Shown: positions 1 to 6,989, counted from the stretch's first letter. The stretch is DNA of 7,879 bases from Trichodesmium sp. jk18x7bins.61 (GCA_022822685.1 JAJEAQ010000317.1:1-7879); one strand, 5' to 3'. A program made the numbers and translations. The notes: generated from the sequence alone by a model not told the origin.

Positions 1-317
1 GGGTTGGTTGATGATGGTGTTAGGTGGGTGAGTTTAGCTTTGCTACATGAATGGCATTATGCATGAGAAATGTGAGAGAGAACTCTCCCGTGACTATAAT
101 GAGGGCACTTCTAATTCAGAAGATAGGTTTGCTGTCCACACAGGGTTTAAATATCACTTCAGCTCATACCGCGATCGACAATTTGTCGGTTGAAGAATCT
201 AGGGTTGTCGCGTTAGCGTAACGGAGTGAGTATGTCAATTGCCACTGTGATCAAACAAACCAATAGGAAGTCCCCAAGAACACCTCGAAGCCGGCTAACT
301 GCAACGCCGGGAGTAGC
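1..317. other. Spacer at window edge, no convincing gene
   Basis: This stretch beyond the mscS stop has no convincing gene. Two short plus-strand frames are open: 47-193 (48 codons, ATG) and 63-221 (52 codons, ATG). They overlap in different frames, lack a ribosome binding site and match no family I recognise. A TATAAT lies at 95-100 without a matching -35. Small hairpins are visible: GAGAG/CTCTC at 76-87, a CGTTA-GCG-TAACG palindrome at about 211-223, and CCGGC/GCCGG at 291-310. The text from about 260 to 320 is reminiscent of the right end of IS200/IS605-type elements, but no tnpB coding sequence could be demonstrated. Confidence 0.5.
291..310 (-). other. GC hairpin just past the mscS stop codon
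   Basis: CCGGC (291-295) pairs with GCCGG (306-310) around a 10-base loop, beginning 8 bases beyond the mscS stop on the minus strand. No T-run follows on that strand, so it is at best a weak transcript-end hairpin. Alternatively it could be the subterminal hairpin of a decayed IS200/IS605-type end read on the plus strand. The stem is only 5 bp and could be chance. Confidence 0.25.
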
Positions 318-1994
318 TCAATCCCTTGTCTCTCCTTCATCCTCTTCCTCATCTTCTTCATCCTCTTCCTCATCTTCTATTTCTTCTGCCTCTAGCTCTT
401 CTTCCTCATCTAAGTCATCCATACTTCCCGGAGCAATGTAACGAGGAATTTTAATTCCTTCCTTTTCAAAGGTATCCACAATCATTGTCCGCAAACATAA
501 TTCTATATCTTCATTTTTTCCCGGCTTGACTTTTGTAGTCGTTTGAATGAGTAATTGATATCTATCGAAACGCTGAACCCCATCCACTTCTGTAGGCTCT
601 ATCACATCTTCATTACTCTCCTTTAATTTTTGCCCCACTGCTTCTATAACTTCATACACATGACTGAGATTAGCATCATAAGCAACACCAACTGTTACCT
701 CTGCTTCAGTATATTTAGAATAATTGATTATATTACCAATTTCGCCATTTCGGATAATATAGTCTTTATCTTCAAAATTGATACGAGTAGTTTTGAGTTC
801 GATCGCAGTCACATAACCTTTCACATCATCAATTTCAACAAAATCACCTACTAAGTAGTAACCCTCAAATAAATTAAACAAACCAGCGACTACATCTTCA
901 ACAATACTCTGTGCTCCCATGCTCACACTAAGGCCAAGAATACCAGCACCTGCTATCACAGGAGTGGCATCAATATTTAGGGTGTTAAGAATAGCAATCA
1001 TTGCACCAACGTAGACAAGATATTTGAGAGTACTATTAAACAATGGCAAGAGTGTCTCTTGCTTCTTTCTTTGGATTTCATCTAAGTCTTCATCTTCACT
1101 AAGCAGAAATTTTCTTGCTAAGAGCTTGCCTATCTCTTCAATCACACGGCTAGTATAAAATATCCCAATGATCTGAATAATTTTAGGTCCGATGAGTGCC
1201 AGATACGCAATAAATTCAAGTTGCTGAAACACTATACTTGCCATAGACACGTATATTACATACTCCAGACATCTCTTTGACAATGGGATGAGATGGCTAA
1301 GGTTATTGTACAAACGCAGTAGATTATTGGGGCTAGAGTATTTTTGACTGAGGGAGTCTAATGTATCAATAATTGTGATGTTAGCCTTTACCAGAAGTAT
1401 GCCAACTGCAATAATGACATATATTCTGACAGCAATATACATATACTGCGTAATTAATTCTGGTAGTTGGATAAACTGAGCACATAGAATTAGACTGAGC
1501 AGCCAAATAATATTAATCAGGCTGAGATTGAGGAACTCAAAGAAAGATTCTATGCTTTCATCGTTAGCCGTAATTTGTTCAAATCTCTTAGTGCGCTCGC
1601 ACAGATTATCTATCAAACGACTGATATAAGGTTTAGTTGCTGCCACTAAGAATAGCAGGAACAGACTTCTACCTGCTCCCATGCTCAAGTTAACCCAGAA
1701 TTCTCTAGGAATACTACCAATCCATGATTTTGTGTACTGTAATAGGTTTTCTCCTTGATATACAAGCCAGCCATTCAGCCCTACTATTAGTATACAGAGC
1801 AATCCACTACTCAGCATTAATATAGTCCGAATCTGCTGTTGGATATTTTGAATTGTGATTTTTATTTTCTTACTAGAAGCAACTTTAGTTAATTGTTTTA
1901 AAATTTCTCCAACTAACCAATTAATCATGCTAAAAATCAAGAGTAGCAGAACAATTTCTGCTACGATAACCAAAAAAATCTGTCCCGCCAGCAT
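318..1994 (-). CDS. MscS-family mechanosensitive ion channel, large form with acidic tail
   Basis: A predicted cytoplasmic-membrane channel of the MscS family, which opens under membrane tension to release solutes on hypo-osmotic shock. At 558 residues it is nearly twice the size of E. coli MscS. The N-terminal half has several extra hydrophobic segments (about residues 5-28, 57-79, 106-120, 156-176, 182-203, 243-285). The conserved core starts with a hydrophobic helix near 323-340, followed by the Gly/Ala/Ser-rich pore helix at about 343-372 (TPVIAGAGILGLSVSMGAQ). The beta domain follows (GYYLVGDFVEIDD, 378-390; ELKTTRIN, 399-406), then the alpha/beta domain to about 521. Residues 524-558 are almost entirely Asp and Glu. 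The ATG is supported by AGGAG 9 bases upstream (2004-2008). The gene stands alone with its own candidate promoter. Family assignment is strong; the exact gating role and ion preference are unknown. Confidence 0.92.
   Translation of the reverse strand: MLAGQIFLVIVAEIVLLLLIFSMINWLVGEILKQLTKVASSKKIKITIQNIQQQIRTILMLSSGLLCILIVGLNGWLVYQGENLLQYTKSWIGSIPREFWVNLSMGAGRSLFLLFLVAATKPYISRLIDNLCERTKRFEQITANDESIESFFEFLNLSLINIIWLLSLILCAQFIQLPELITQYMYIAVRIYVIIAVGILLVKANITIIDTLDSLSQKYSSPNNLLRLYNNLSHLIPLSKRCLEYVIYVSMASIVFQQLEFIAYLALIGPKIIQIIGIFYTSRVIEEIGKLLARKFLLSEDEDLDEIQRKKQETLLPLFNSTLKYLVYVGAMIAILNTLNIDATPVIAGAGILGLSVSMGAQSIVEDVVAGLFNLFEGYYLVGDFVEIDDVKGYVTAIELKTTRINFEDKDYIIRNGEIGNIINYSKYTEAEVTVGVAYDANLSHVYEVIEAVGQKLKESNEDVIEPTEVDGVQRFDRYQLLIQTTTKVKPGKNEDIELCLRTMIVDTFEKEGIKIPRYIAPGSMDDLDEEEELEAEEIEDEEEDEEDEEEDEGETRD
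340..381 (-). repeat. 21-bp tandem repeat encoding part of the acidic MscS tail
   Basis: Two adjacent 21-base units, 340-360 and 361-381, share their first 18 bases. They are built from TCC/TCT/TCA triplets on the plus strand. On the coding strand they give runs of Glu and Asp, a heptad-like EDEEEDE pattern near the channel C-terminus. Being a multiple of three, gain or loss of a unit would change tail length without breaking the frame. The wider 331-420 stretch is low-complexity and explains the poly-Ser frame on the opposite strand. Confidence 0.7.
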
Positions 1995-2003
1995 TTTCTC
2001 AAT

Positions 2004-2058
2004 CTCCTAATTGTTTTTTTTTCAATCATAATTATAACTATCTAATCAAGAACTAAAA
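2004..2058 (-). promoter_or_regulatory. mscS ribosome binding site and candidate promoter
   Basis: Read on the minus strand, AGGAG (2004-2008) lies 9 bases before the mscS ATG. Upstream is a perfect TATAAT (2031-2036), which would place transcription start about 30 bases before the ATG. The best -35-like match is TTTTAG at 2053-2058 with a 16-base spacer, which is weak. The ribosome binding site is convincing. The promoter is a candidate only, since TATAAT-like words are common in AT-rich DNA. Confidence 0.4.
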
Positions 2059-2137
2059 TACTATTTACATTGGTTTAAATTATTGATAGTTAACTACTTA
2101 TATGTAATTATTTTGAGCAAGGAAGTAATAGTATCAG

Positions 2138-2154
2138 CACTCGTTTTACGAGTG
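2138..2154. repeat. Perfect 7-bp hairpin CACTCGT-TTT-ACGAGTG
   Basis: CACTCGT (2138-2144) and ACGAGTG (2148-2154) form a perfect stem with a 3-base loop, about 100 bp upstream of the candidate mscS promoter. One more G-T pair could extend it. No T-run follows on the plus strand and none is clear on the minus strand, so a terminator is not supported. An operator or a repeat fragment are alternatives; no function can be assigned. Confidence 0.45.
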
Positions 2155-2347
2155 TTCTCACTAGAATAAAAGTGATTGTAAGTTCCTGTTCATAATTAAA
2201 GTTAACTTTTAAGGATAGGAGTTATAACTTTTCTCTAATCATAAAGCGATAATAAAAATTTTGATTTTGCAGTTCATTTTAGACCAATTTGAGCCAAATT
2301 TATAGGGGATAGGGATTTGTAACAAAGATTTATCCTGATTGTATTCT

Positions 2348-2443
2348 CCCACTTTTGTCACTCTCCAAAAACATTTGCTATTTATTAGTGATAGAGTTTT
2401 TATATATTAAACGAGCGCTGGATTTTTTCTTAAGAAAAAATTC
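2348..2443 (+). repeat. Dispersed repeat, copy A
   Basis: This segment matches the reverse complement of 7219-7346. The shared core is CTTTTGTCACTCTCC (2352-2366, identical over 15 bases). A diverged but alignable AT-rich middle with small gaps follows (2367-2410), then CGCTGGATTTTTT (2416-2428, identical over 13 bases). The same order and spacing of several matching blocks argues for common descent rather than chance. This copy lacks the roughly 20-base palindromic insertion seen in copy B. It has no coding potential and is probably a small non-autonomous repeat or the end of an eroded insertion sequence. Confidence 0.65.
2422..2441. repeat. 20-bp perfect palindrome
   Basis: ATTTTTTCTTAAGAAAAAAT is a perfect 20-base palindrome centred between 2431 and 2432. 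CGAG (2412-2415) and CTCG (2446-2449) can pair outside it to form a longer cruciform or hairpin. It lies at the end of dispersed repeat copy A. In copy B the equivalent half-site is retained (ATTTTTT) but the other arm has diverged, so the perfect symmetry is specific to this copy. Confidence 0.6.
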
Positions 2444-2503
2444 ACTCGATTGGAGCCATAATTATTATGGGGATTCTGTGCGGCTGGTGGATGAATAAAT
2501 CGG

Positions 2504-2653
2504 TATAATACCCCTACCCAAATTGTAAATTTGGCGGTTTTCAACTCCCTTCGGGATAGGCAAAAGGGATCTCGGCGCTTTTTGCCGGCATGCCTTTAAT
2601 TAGCGACTACCTCAAGACGCGGAGTAGTTTCCCTTAAGTATCCCCCGCTAATT
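2504..2653. ncRNA. Hairpin-dense block, candidate structured RNA or element remnant
   Basis: In about 150 bases there are five stems: CCAAATT/AATTTGG (2518-2534), TCCC/GGGA with a TTC loop (2546-2556), GGCAAAA/TTTTGCC (2559-2586), the palindrome GGCATGCC (2587-2594), and a nested pair in which AATTAGCG (2598-2605) pairs with CGCTAATT (2646-2653) enclosing ACTAC (2606-2610) and GTAGT (2624-2628). A TATAAT (2504-2509) precedes the block on the plus strand without a clear -35. The block is GC-richer than its surroundings. I recognise no known RNA family: tmRNA, RNase P RNA, SRP RNA and the common cyanobacterial riboswitches do not fit by eye. A decayed mobile element is an equally good reading. 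Confidence 0.3.
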
Positions 2654-3351
2654 GCTCCCTTCTGGCTTCAGCATAGCTGTCTTCTTCAATAAGTGCGAAA
2701 TACAAAAAAATGATTGTTCTACTATCAAGTATGCTGTATTATTTTACTGCTCATGCTGATAGCGATCGTCCTCTAGGAGACAGAATAGGGTTATACTCAA
2801 TTTCAAAGGTAGTGCTACTAAAATGCTATATATCAAATTCTTGAGTATTGACCACTCACTGATAGCAAATCCGGTTATGAAAGCGTAGCTCCTCCCCCAT
2901 GAGGCAAAAGTGCATTTTCCAAACTGTCTATAACCATACATGCCTATTGTCTCTTGCCTTTCCCTCTTAATAAAGCTCCTACCGTGCGCCGGATTTAGTA
3001 TGAACAGTATCCACCAGAATAGCTTTAGCTCAACTAGATGAAACTGGTATTAATTGAAAATTTTATCAATCATATAAGTAGGTGAGCGTTAAAAAATCAA
3101 GTTATACAACAAAATGTGAAATCCACCAACAGTTTAAGACCTCGTCCTTAAGGGGGGGGTTAAGAAATATGTTATTTCATGTTCTTTTACAAAACCCAAT
3201 ATACAACATCAGTTTTATCGTTCCTACCTACTTAGTTTTGAGTATTAATTTATCTGGGAATCAATCGAACAATCTACCAACTAATCATAAATTTTCAAGT
3301 TAGTGCTACTGGAGAAAAGTTGTATCAGATATTAATAATATTTAGCCGAAA

Positions 3352-4077
3352 TTACTGCGACTCTCTGGCTCTTTCTAATCTAATACTAACTGCCTTATAG
3401 TTAGTACGATAGAGGTCTAATTTTTCTACTGCTTCGGGAGCTATAAAAATATCTTGAGGTATGTCTTGAAGTAGATTGATCGCCTCCTGCCATTTAGCTT
3501 GAGCTTCTTGCCATACTTGTGCCGGATGAGGAGGATTTTGCACAATTACACTAGCTTCTATTCCTAACTTTTGAGCAGTAATGAACTTAGAAGTTGCAGT
3601 TTTTTCCACAATCAACTTTTCTCGGAGACTATTATAATCCTGACGATAAGTTTGAAGTAGTTTACTAGCCTCTTTCTCAACAGTAGTATCCTCAGGAATC
3701 TCTTCTAATAATTTAATTGCTTCAAGTAACTTTGCTTCTGCCTCTTCCCAAGTAGCTAAAGGAAGTGGAGTATACTTAGTCATATTCTTAGCTTGAGTAG
3801 CTAATTTTTGAGCATTTTTGAAATCTGCTTCTGCTTTTTTTTGTTCTAAAACAGCTTGTTCCTCAGCAGAAATTATAACTATTCTTTGATTAGCTTGTAG
3901 AGTATAGACGACTATTGCCACCTCTACCATGAGAATAGATAGTAACAATACGATCATGTGCTTCTGTGAAAATCTAGCTTCTTCAGAAGTTGAAGTTTCT
4001 TCCTGTTTGATTTTTTGTAGTAACTCTTCAGAATCTAAACTGTTTTCAAGTTCACTTAAAAGTTGATCTGGTTCCAT
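3352..4077 (-). CDS. Single-pass membrane protein with two tandem helical repeats, function unknown
   Basis: A 241-residue protein. Residues 1-40 are acidic and presumably cytoplasmic. Residues 41-60 form one hydrophobic membrane segment, and the remainder is helical and charged. That part contains two copies of a unit of about 77 residues (about 84-157 and 161-234). Each has an AQKL motif, a Pro-rich turn, a W-x-EA-x-AK-(L/W)-x-EAI-x-LL core, an IP-E/Q-D motif, then A-x-KL followed by YR and a basic end. Similar units occur in other cyanobacterial proteins of unknown role; that is recollection, not a search. The gene starts 21 bp after the ABC permease stop, so the two are probably co-transcribed. 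No Shine-Dalgarno precedes the ATG. A role as an accessory subunit of the transporter is only inference from position. Confidence 0.8.
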   Translation of the reverse strand: MEPDQLLSELENSLDSEELLQKIKQEETSTSEEARFSQKHMIVLLLSILMVEVAIVVYTLQANQRIVIISAEEQAVLEQKKAEADFKNAQKLATQAKNMTKYTPLPLATWEEAEAKLLEAIKLLEEIPEDTTVEKEASKLLQTYRQDYNSLREKLIVEKTATSKFITAQKLGIEASVIVQNPPHPAQVWQEAQAKWQEAINLLQDIPQDIFIAPEAVEKLDLYRTNYKAVSIRLERARESQ

Positions 4078-4098
4078 AGTTAAATTACTAACTAATTA

Positions 4099-4881
4099 TT
4101 AACTAGAAGCGCTTGTATAATAACGCAGAGCTAGTCGCCAAAATCTCACAGAAGCAAAGAATAATCCACTAGCCAAAACAAAAGAACCCAATACCCAACT
4201 ACCGCTAACTCTATCTAGGATGACTTGAGCTGGTACCGTAGTTAAAAATGCGACTGGGACTATAAAAGTGAAAAAAAAACGATAAGCAGTAGGGTAAGCT
4301 ACCATTGGATATCGCCCTGCTTCTAATAAGCCTCTCAGGACTTCTGTCACATTGTAAATTTTGACAAACCAAATGCTGGTCGAACCTAATATAAACCAAA
4401 GGCTATAAAGGCTAATTATACCACAGAGCAGTGGTAATAAACTCAACAAATAATTACTTACTCCTAGACCTAATTTACTGCCGGCATATCCCAATAACAA
4501 AAAACCAAAAATGAGATCTGGCAACCCCCAAGGAGAAACTGTACGAGTAGAAAGCCAAAATTGACTACTAATTGGCTTTAATAGGACAAAATCTAGAGTC
4601 CCTTCTTGTACTTGTTGCACAATGCGATTCAGATTGGGAATTAGAAATATTGCCGAAAGACCCTGTAAAATAGTGAAAACTGCTAAGACAATTAAGGCTT
4701 CTTCCCAAATCCAACCATCAAATTTATAGCCGGTTCGATAAAATAAAAATAACCCAAATAAACTACCTGTTAAATTTCCTAGACTGCTAATTGCTGCGAT
4801 AATAAAATTGAAGCGGTATTCTAACTCAGCAGCGATCGCTGCACCCAAAAATAATTTTAGTATTCGTAGGTATTGTTGCAT
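4099..4881 (-). CDS. ABC-2 family transporter permease (PF06182-like)
   Basis: A 260-residue integral membrane subunit of an ABC transporter, of the ABC-2 group usually encoded with an ATPase and a second permease. About six hydrophobic segments are visible (about residues 24-47, 60-82, 119-137, 143-171, 203-219, 229-247). Diagnostic family features are VQEGTLDFVLLKPIS (91-105), just after the second segment, then GRYPMVAYP (189-197) and FFFTFIVPVAFLTTVPAQ (202-219). Length is normal for the family. The ATG has AGGA 7 bases upstream. No ATPase or partner permease lies in the window, so the complete transporter must draw on genes elsewhere, which is common in cyanobacteria. The 241-residue protein follows 21 bp downstream. 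The substrate cannot be read from the sequence. Confidence 0.87.
   Translation of the reverse strand: MQQYLRILKLFLGAAIAAELEYRFNFIIAAISSLGNLTGSLFGLFLFYRTGYKFDGWIWEEALIVLAVFTILQGLSAIFLIPNLNRIVQQVQEGTLDFVLLKPISSQFWLSTRTVSPWGLPDLIFGFLLLGYAGSKLGLGVSNYLLSLLPLLCGIISLYSLWFILGSTSIWFVKIYNVTEVLRGLLEAGRYPMVAYPTAYRFFFTFIVPVAFLTTVPAQVILDRVSGSWVLGSFVLASGLFFASVRFWRLALRYYTSASS
4832..4839. repeat. HIP1 octamer GCGATCGC
   Basis: A highly iterated palindrome typical of cyanobacterial genomes, here inside the permease gene. Further perfect copies are at 6664-6671, 7102-7109 and 7541-7548. Four in 7.9 kb is far above chance and supports the cyanobacterial assignment. Confidence 0.85.
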
Positions 4882-5356
4882 CCTTACATCCTGTTATTTT
4901 TCCTGCCAATTTTTTAATCTTTACCAAAATTAAATGAATTTAAACTTTAACCTGCTCTTGATTTTTTTCTTAGTTCTCAAACCATTGAAGAAAGCAACAG
5001 GAGCAGCGGGAGCTGAAGGCCTAGGGGAAAAATTAGCAGGGGATTGCTGCCCACCGCTAATTGAAAATCACGCCAGAGCAAAAATTTGACTGGGAGTTTC
5101 TCAACCCATTTATACTGCTTCACGCCTAAGCAAGCTACATTCGCCAGTCGGACAGATTTTTTCCAATGAATTCTAACTTAGCCCGACTGGGTTCTTTCTT
5201 GATAAATACTAATCGATATTTCCGTAATTGCTGCGTAAAACAAAAAGAAATATTTTTCATTTAAAATGGGGAATTACGTAAAATAACCTACTCTGAAAAC
5301 CTCAAATTATTTATGTGCTTCCCTGCTGTATTTTTCCATATTCCTATTCGCAATTA
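4882..5356. other. 475-bp spacer upstream of the permease
   Basis: No recognisable gene. The AT-rich part next to the permease start (4882-4975) is where its promoter should be, but no box pair stands out. An 8-bp inverted repeat, CCAGTCGG (5144-5151) and CCGACTGG (5183-5190), is separated by 31 bases. On the minus strand a frame of about 67 codons is open from roughly 5177 down to a stop near 4977. It contains a plausible stretch (KQYKWVEKLPVKFLLWRDF) but has no good start or ribosome binding site, and its distal part is low-complexity Leu-rich. It may be a gene remnant or chance. Confidence 0.45.
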
Positions 5357-5938
5357 CTAACTATAAGTCAACAGCACAAAATCAGTTACTTTGCCTCCAC
5401 TATAAGCCCGCCAATGTTCTGATAGTTGAAAAAATTGCTCATTATTAGGATTTTGATTCATAATTCTGAAAATTTCTGAACGTTCACTTCTGTCTTGACA
5501 AGATTGACTTTTTTTCAAGCTAGCAACTAAGTTTTTCATAAATTGATACCCATCACAAAAAGAATTTGCTGGATAGCCCATTTCTCCATCACTATAAGCT
5601 TTTCCAGCAATATAAATTATATTGTGATAAAAAGAATGTGAGTCCATATTATCTATATACCTGCGTAATTTTAAAGGTGATGGTGAGATGAAATAGACAT
5701 CTTCACAATCAGGTTCAGCATACATTAATTCATCCCAATTTCTATAAGATTGTAGAGTTTCTCCTGACTCTAACTCATAGCCTAAACCAAACTGCATTTC
5801 ATCTAACAATTCTGCTTCCCAACATTTTTGAGATATTCGATCGAGCCAATTGTGAACAGTATTATACAATTCCATATCAGATAGAGATAGCAAAGCTTCT
5901 TTGACTGCATCTGTGTGTAGTTGAGTTTTGATTTTCAC
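5357..5938 (-). CDS. Orphan soluble protein of 193 residues, function unknown
   Basis: I do not recognise this protein. It is soluble-looking, with no signal peptide or membrane segment. It is rich in aromatic residues and Ser, with a mildly acidic middle (ELLDEMQFGLGYELESGE, 43-60). It has five Cys (39, 78, 128, 147 and a nearby context without a CxxC pair) and several short Tyr/Trp-containing motifs such as YRNWDELMY (65-73) and EHWRAYSGG (174-182). The start is a GTG at 5936-5938, chosen because AAAGGAGGT lies 6 bases upstream, the strongest ribosome binding site in the window. It has long non-coding flanks on both sides (about 475 bp and 1.1 kb) and no operon partner. Coding is likely because of the start signal and balanced composition. 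An accessory or mobile origin is possible but unproven. Confidence 0.75.
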   Translation of the reverse strand: MKIKTQLHTDAVKEALLSLSDMELYNTVHNWLDRISQKCWEAELLDEMQFGLGYELESGETLQSYRNWDELMYAEPDCEDVYFISPSPLKLRRYIDNMDSHSFYHNIIYIAGKAYSDGEMGYPANSFCDGYQFMKNLVASLKKSQSCQDRSERSEIFRIMNQNPNNEQFFQLSEHWRAYSGGKVTDFVLLTYS

Positions 5939-5944
5939 GGTATT

Positions 5945-5953
5945 ACCTCCTTT
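5945..5953 (-). promoter_or_regulatory. Near-perfect Shine-Dalgarno fixing a GTG start
   Basis: The minus strand reads AAAGGAGGT here, almost fully complementary to the 16S rRNA tail, 6 bases before the GTG of the 193-residue protein. Such a strong site is unusual among the genes of this window and decides the start codon. Confidence 0.8.
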
Positions 5954-6029
5954 GTTTGTTTTTAATGAATAAACTTTGATTTAGTTTAATTAATTAACTT
6001 TTCTGAATAAGATATGCTTCAGGGTTAAC

Positions 6030-6204
6030 TATAGAACCCATTTGAGGCCTAGATAATTACCATGGGCAATTCTTTTAAGTATCTGTTTTTAGGAAAAAAT
6101 CAGCCCTCAAATTTAATTTTTCTGTATTGCTTTTCCCCAACTCCTAAGTACCTAACTCCTACTAAAGAACTTAATATTGACCAAGCTCTCAAATGGGTTC
6201 TATA
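6030..6204. mobile_element. MITE-like element with perfect 17-bp terminal inverted repeats
   Basis: TATAGAACCCATTTGAG (6030-6046) recurs as its exact reverse complement at 6188-6204, giving a 175-bp unit with no coding capacity. Just inside the perfect arms, 6047-6059 and the reverse complement of 6172-6187 remain partly alike, so the original inverted repeat was probably about 30 bp. Both ends begin or finish with TA. If the outer TA is the target duplication (6030-6031 and 6203-6204), this fits a non-autonomous derivative of an IS630/Tc1-mariner type transposon. No transposase is present, and only one copy is visible in the window. Confidence 0.6.
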
Positions 6205-6305
6205 AATATTTGCCAGTTTTCTAAATCTTGATATATAGGAACCAAAAAACGCTCATTTTAGTTCCTGACACTGAATCAACTAGCCTTCAGAGATCGCATC
6301 TGTGC

Positions 6306-6354
6306 AATACTGAGGAAAATCCTTCTAGTTAAGGCCTTGGTTTCCCTTAGTATT
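6306..6354. repeat. Imperfect long hairpin
   Basis: AATACTGAGGAAA (6306-6318) pairs with TTTCCCTTAGTATT (6341-6354), with one bulge and a mismatch or G-T pair. CCTT/AAGG can pair further inside. On the plus strand it is followed by TTGTTTTT, so it has the outline of a terminator, but no plus-strand gene precedes it. It may be a repeat remnant. Confidence 0.35.
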
Positions 6355-6989
6355 TTGTTTTTGGATGATAACTATTGATTTCATTGATCCCAGTTAGTAA
6401 ATAGACACGCTTAGGTATAAATCTCTAGTCAGTAGGGAGATCAAATAGGCAATTAAACTTTTGCCACAATTCTCTATACTCCTCCGCTTGGAAGGCCCTT
6501 TACTACTTTTTGTTTAGGATCAGCCTTGAGTAAAGGTTATGAATCTGCCAAAACTATCATTGTAGTATATAAACAAATTTTTGTAAATTAAAAAAAGGTT
6601 AATAACTTTTTGATTTTAATCGATATTACTAGAATTATGATATCCATGACTAGGACATCAAGAGCGATCGCCTACTACGTCAATAACAAATATCTGGTAA
6701 ACAAATAGAATTAAAATAGGATGCACTCAAAAATTAGAAATGAATTGATAGAAGAGTAGGAGATACCAGGGATAGTCTTACTGTAAGGCTCAATATCTAT
6801 ATTACTAATATAATTCTAATATAATATGATTTCCAGATAATTAGTTAAAAAAATAGGTAATGGTGGATTATAATTATTTTGGTAACGGTACATTCAGGTA
6901 CTTAATCTCACTTCACTATTAGTATACATGACTACCAAAAAATAATCGCCCTCTTCTCCCACATTCCTCTTGTCCCTTGCCTCCACTAG

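Larger units (their letters stand above)
2059..3351. other. 1.3-kb spacer with repeats and hairpins, no convincing gene
   Basis: No convincing gene lies between the mscS promoter and the 241-residue protein. From left to right the spacer holds a 7-bp hairpin (2138-2154), a 12-bp palindrome AAAGTTAACTTT (2198-2209), a dispersed repeat copy (2348-2443), a hairpin-dense block (2504-2653) and a G8 homopolymer (3152-3159). Open frames at 2744-2941 (minus, 65 codons) and 3082-3303 (plus, 73 codons, GTG) have no ribosome binding site and no recognisable family. Minus-strand frames through 2460-2700 are repeatedly interrupted by stops but contain protein-like stretches, so a decayed gene is possible. 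Confidence 0.5.

Noticed and set aside
95..100. TATAAT as a promoter at the left edge
   Set aside because: No -35 box at proper spacing and no convincing gene downstream on the plus strand.
226..441. Plus-strand 71-codon frame with a long poly-Ser run
   Set aside because: It is the complement of the acidic C-terminal coding sequence of the MscS channel; the Ser run is an artefact of Glu/Asp codons read on the other strand.
630..854. Plus-strand 74-codon frame
   Set aside because: Lies wholly inside the conserved MscS core on the opposite strand, with no start signal or family match.
2135..2157. CIRCE heat-shock operator (GCACTC...GAGTG)
   Set aside because: The arms resemble CIRCE halves, but the spacer is 7 rather than the invariant 9 bases, the outer TTA/TAA bases do not match, and no chaperone gene follows.
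2744..2941. Minus-strand 65-codon frame in the large spacer
   Set aside because: No ribosome binding site, no recognisable domain, and an irregular composition; not distinguishable from chance.
3082..3303. Plus-strand 73-codon frame with GTG start
   Set aside because: No ribosome binding site, runs through a G8 homopolymer, no family recognised, and it is the only candidate gene on the plus strand.
4211..4399. Minus-strand 62-codon frame
   Set aside because: An out-of-frame shadow inside the permease gene.
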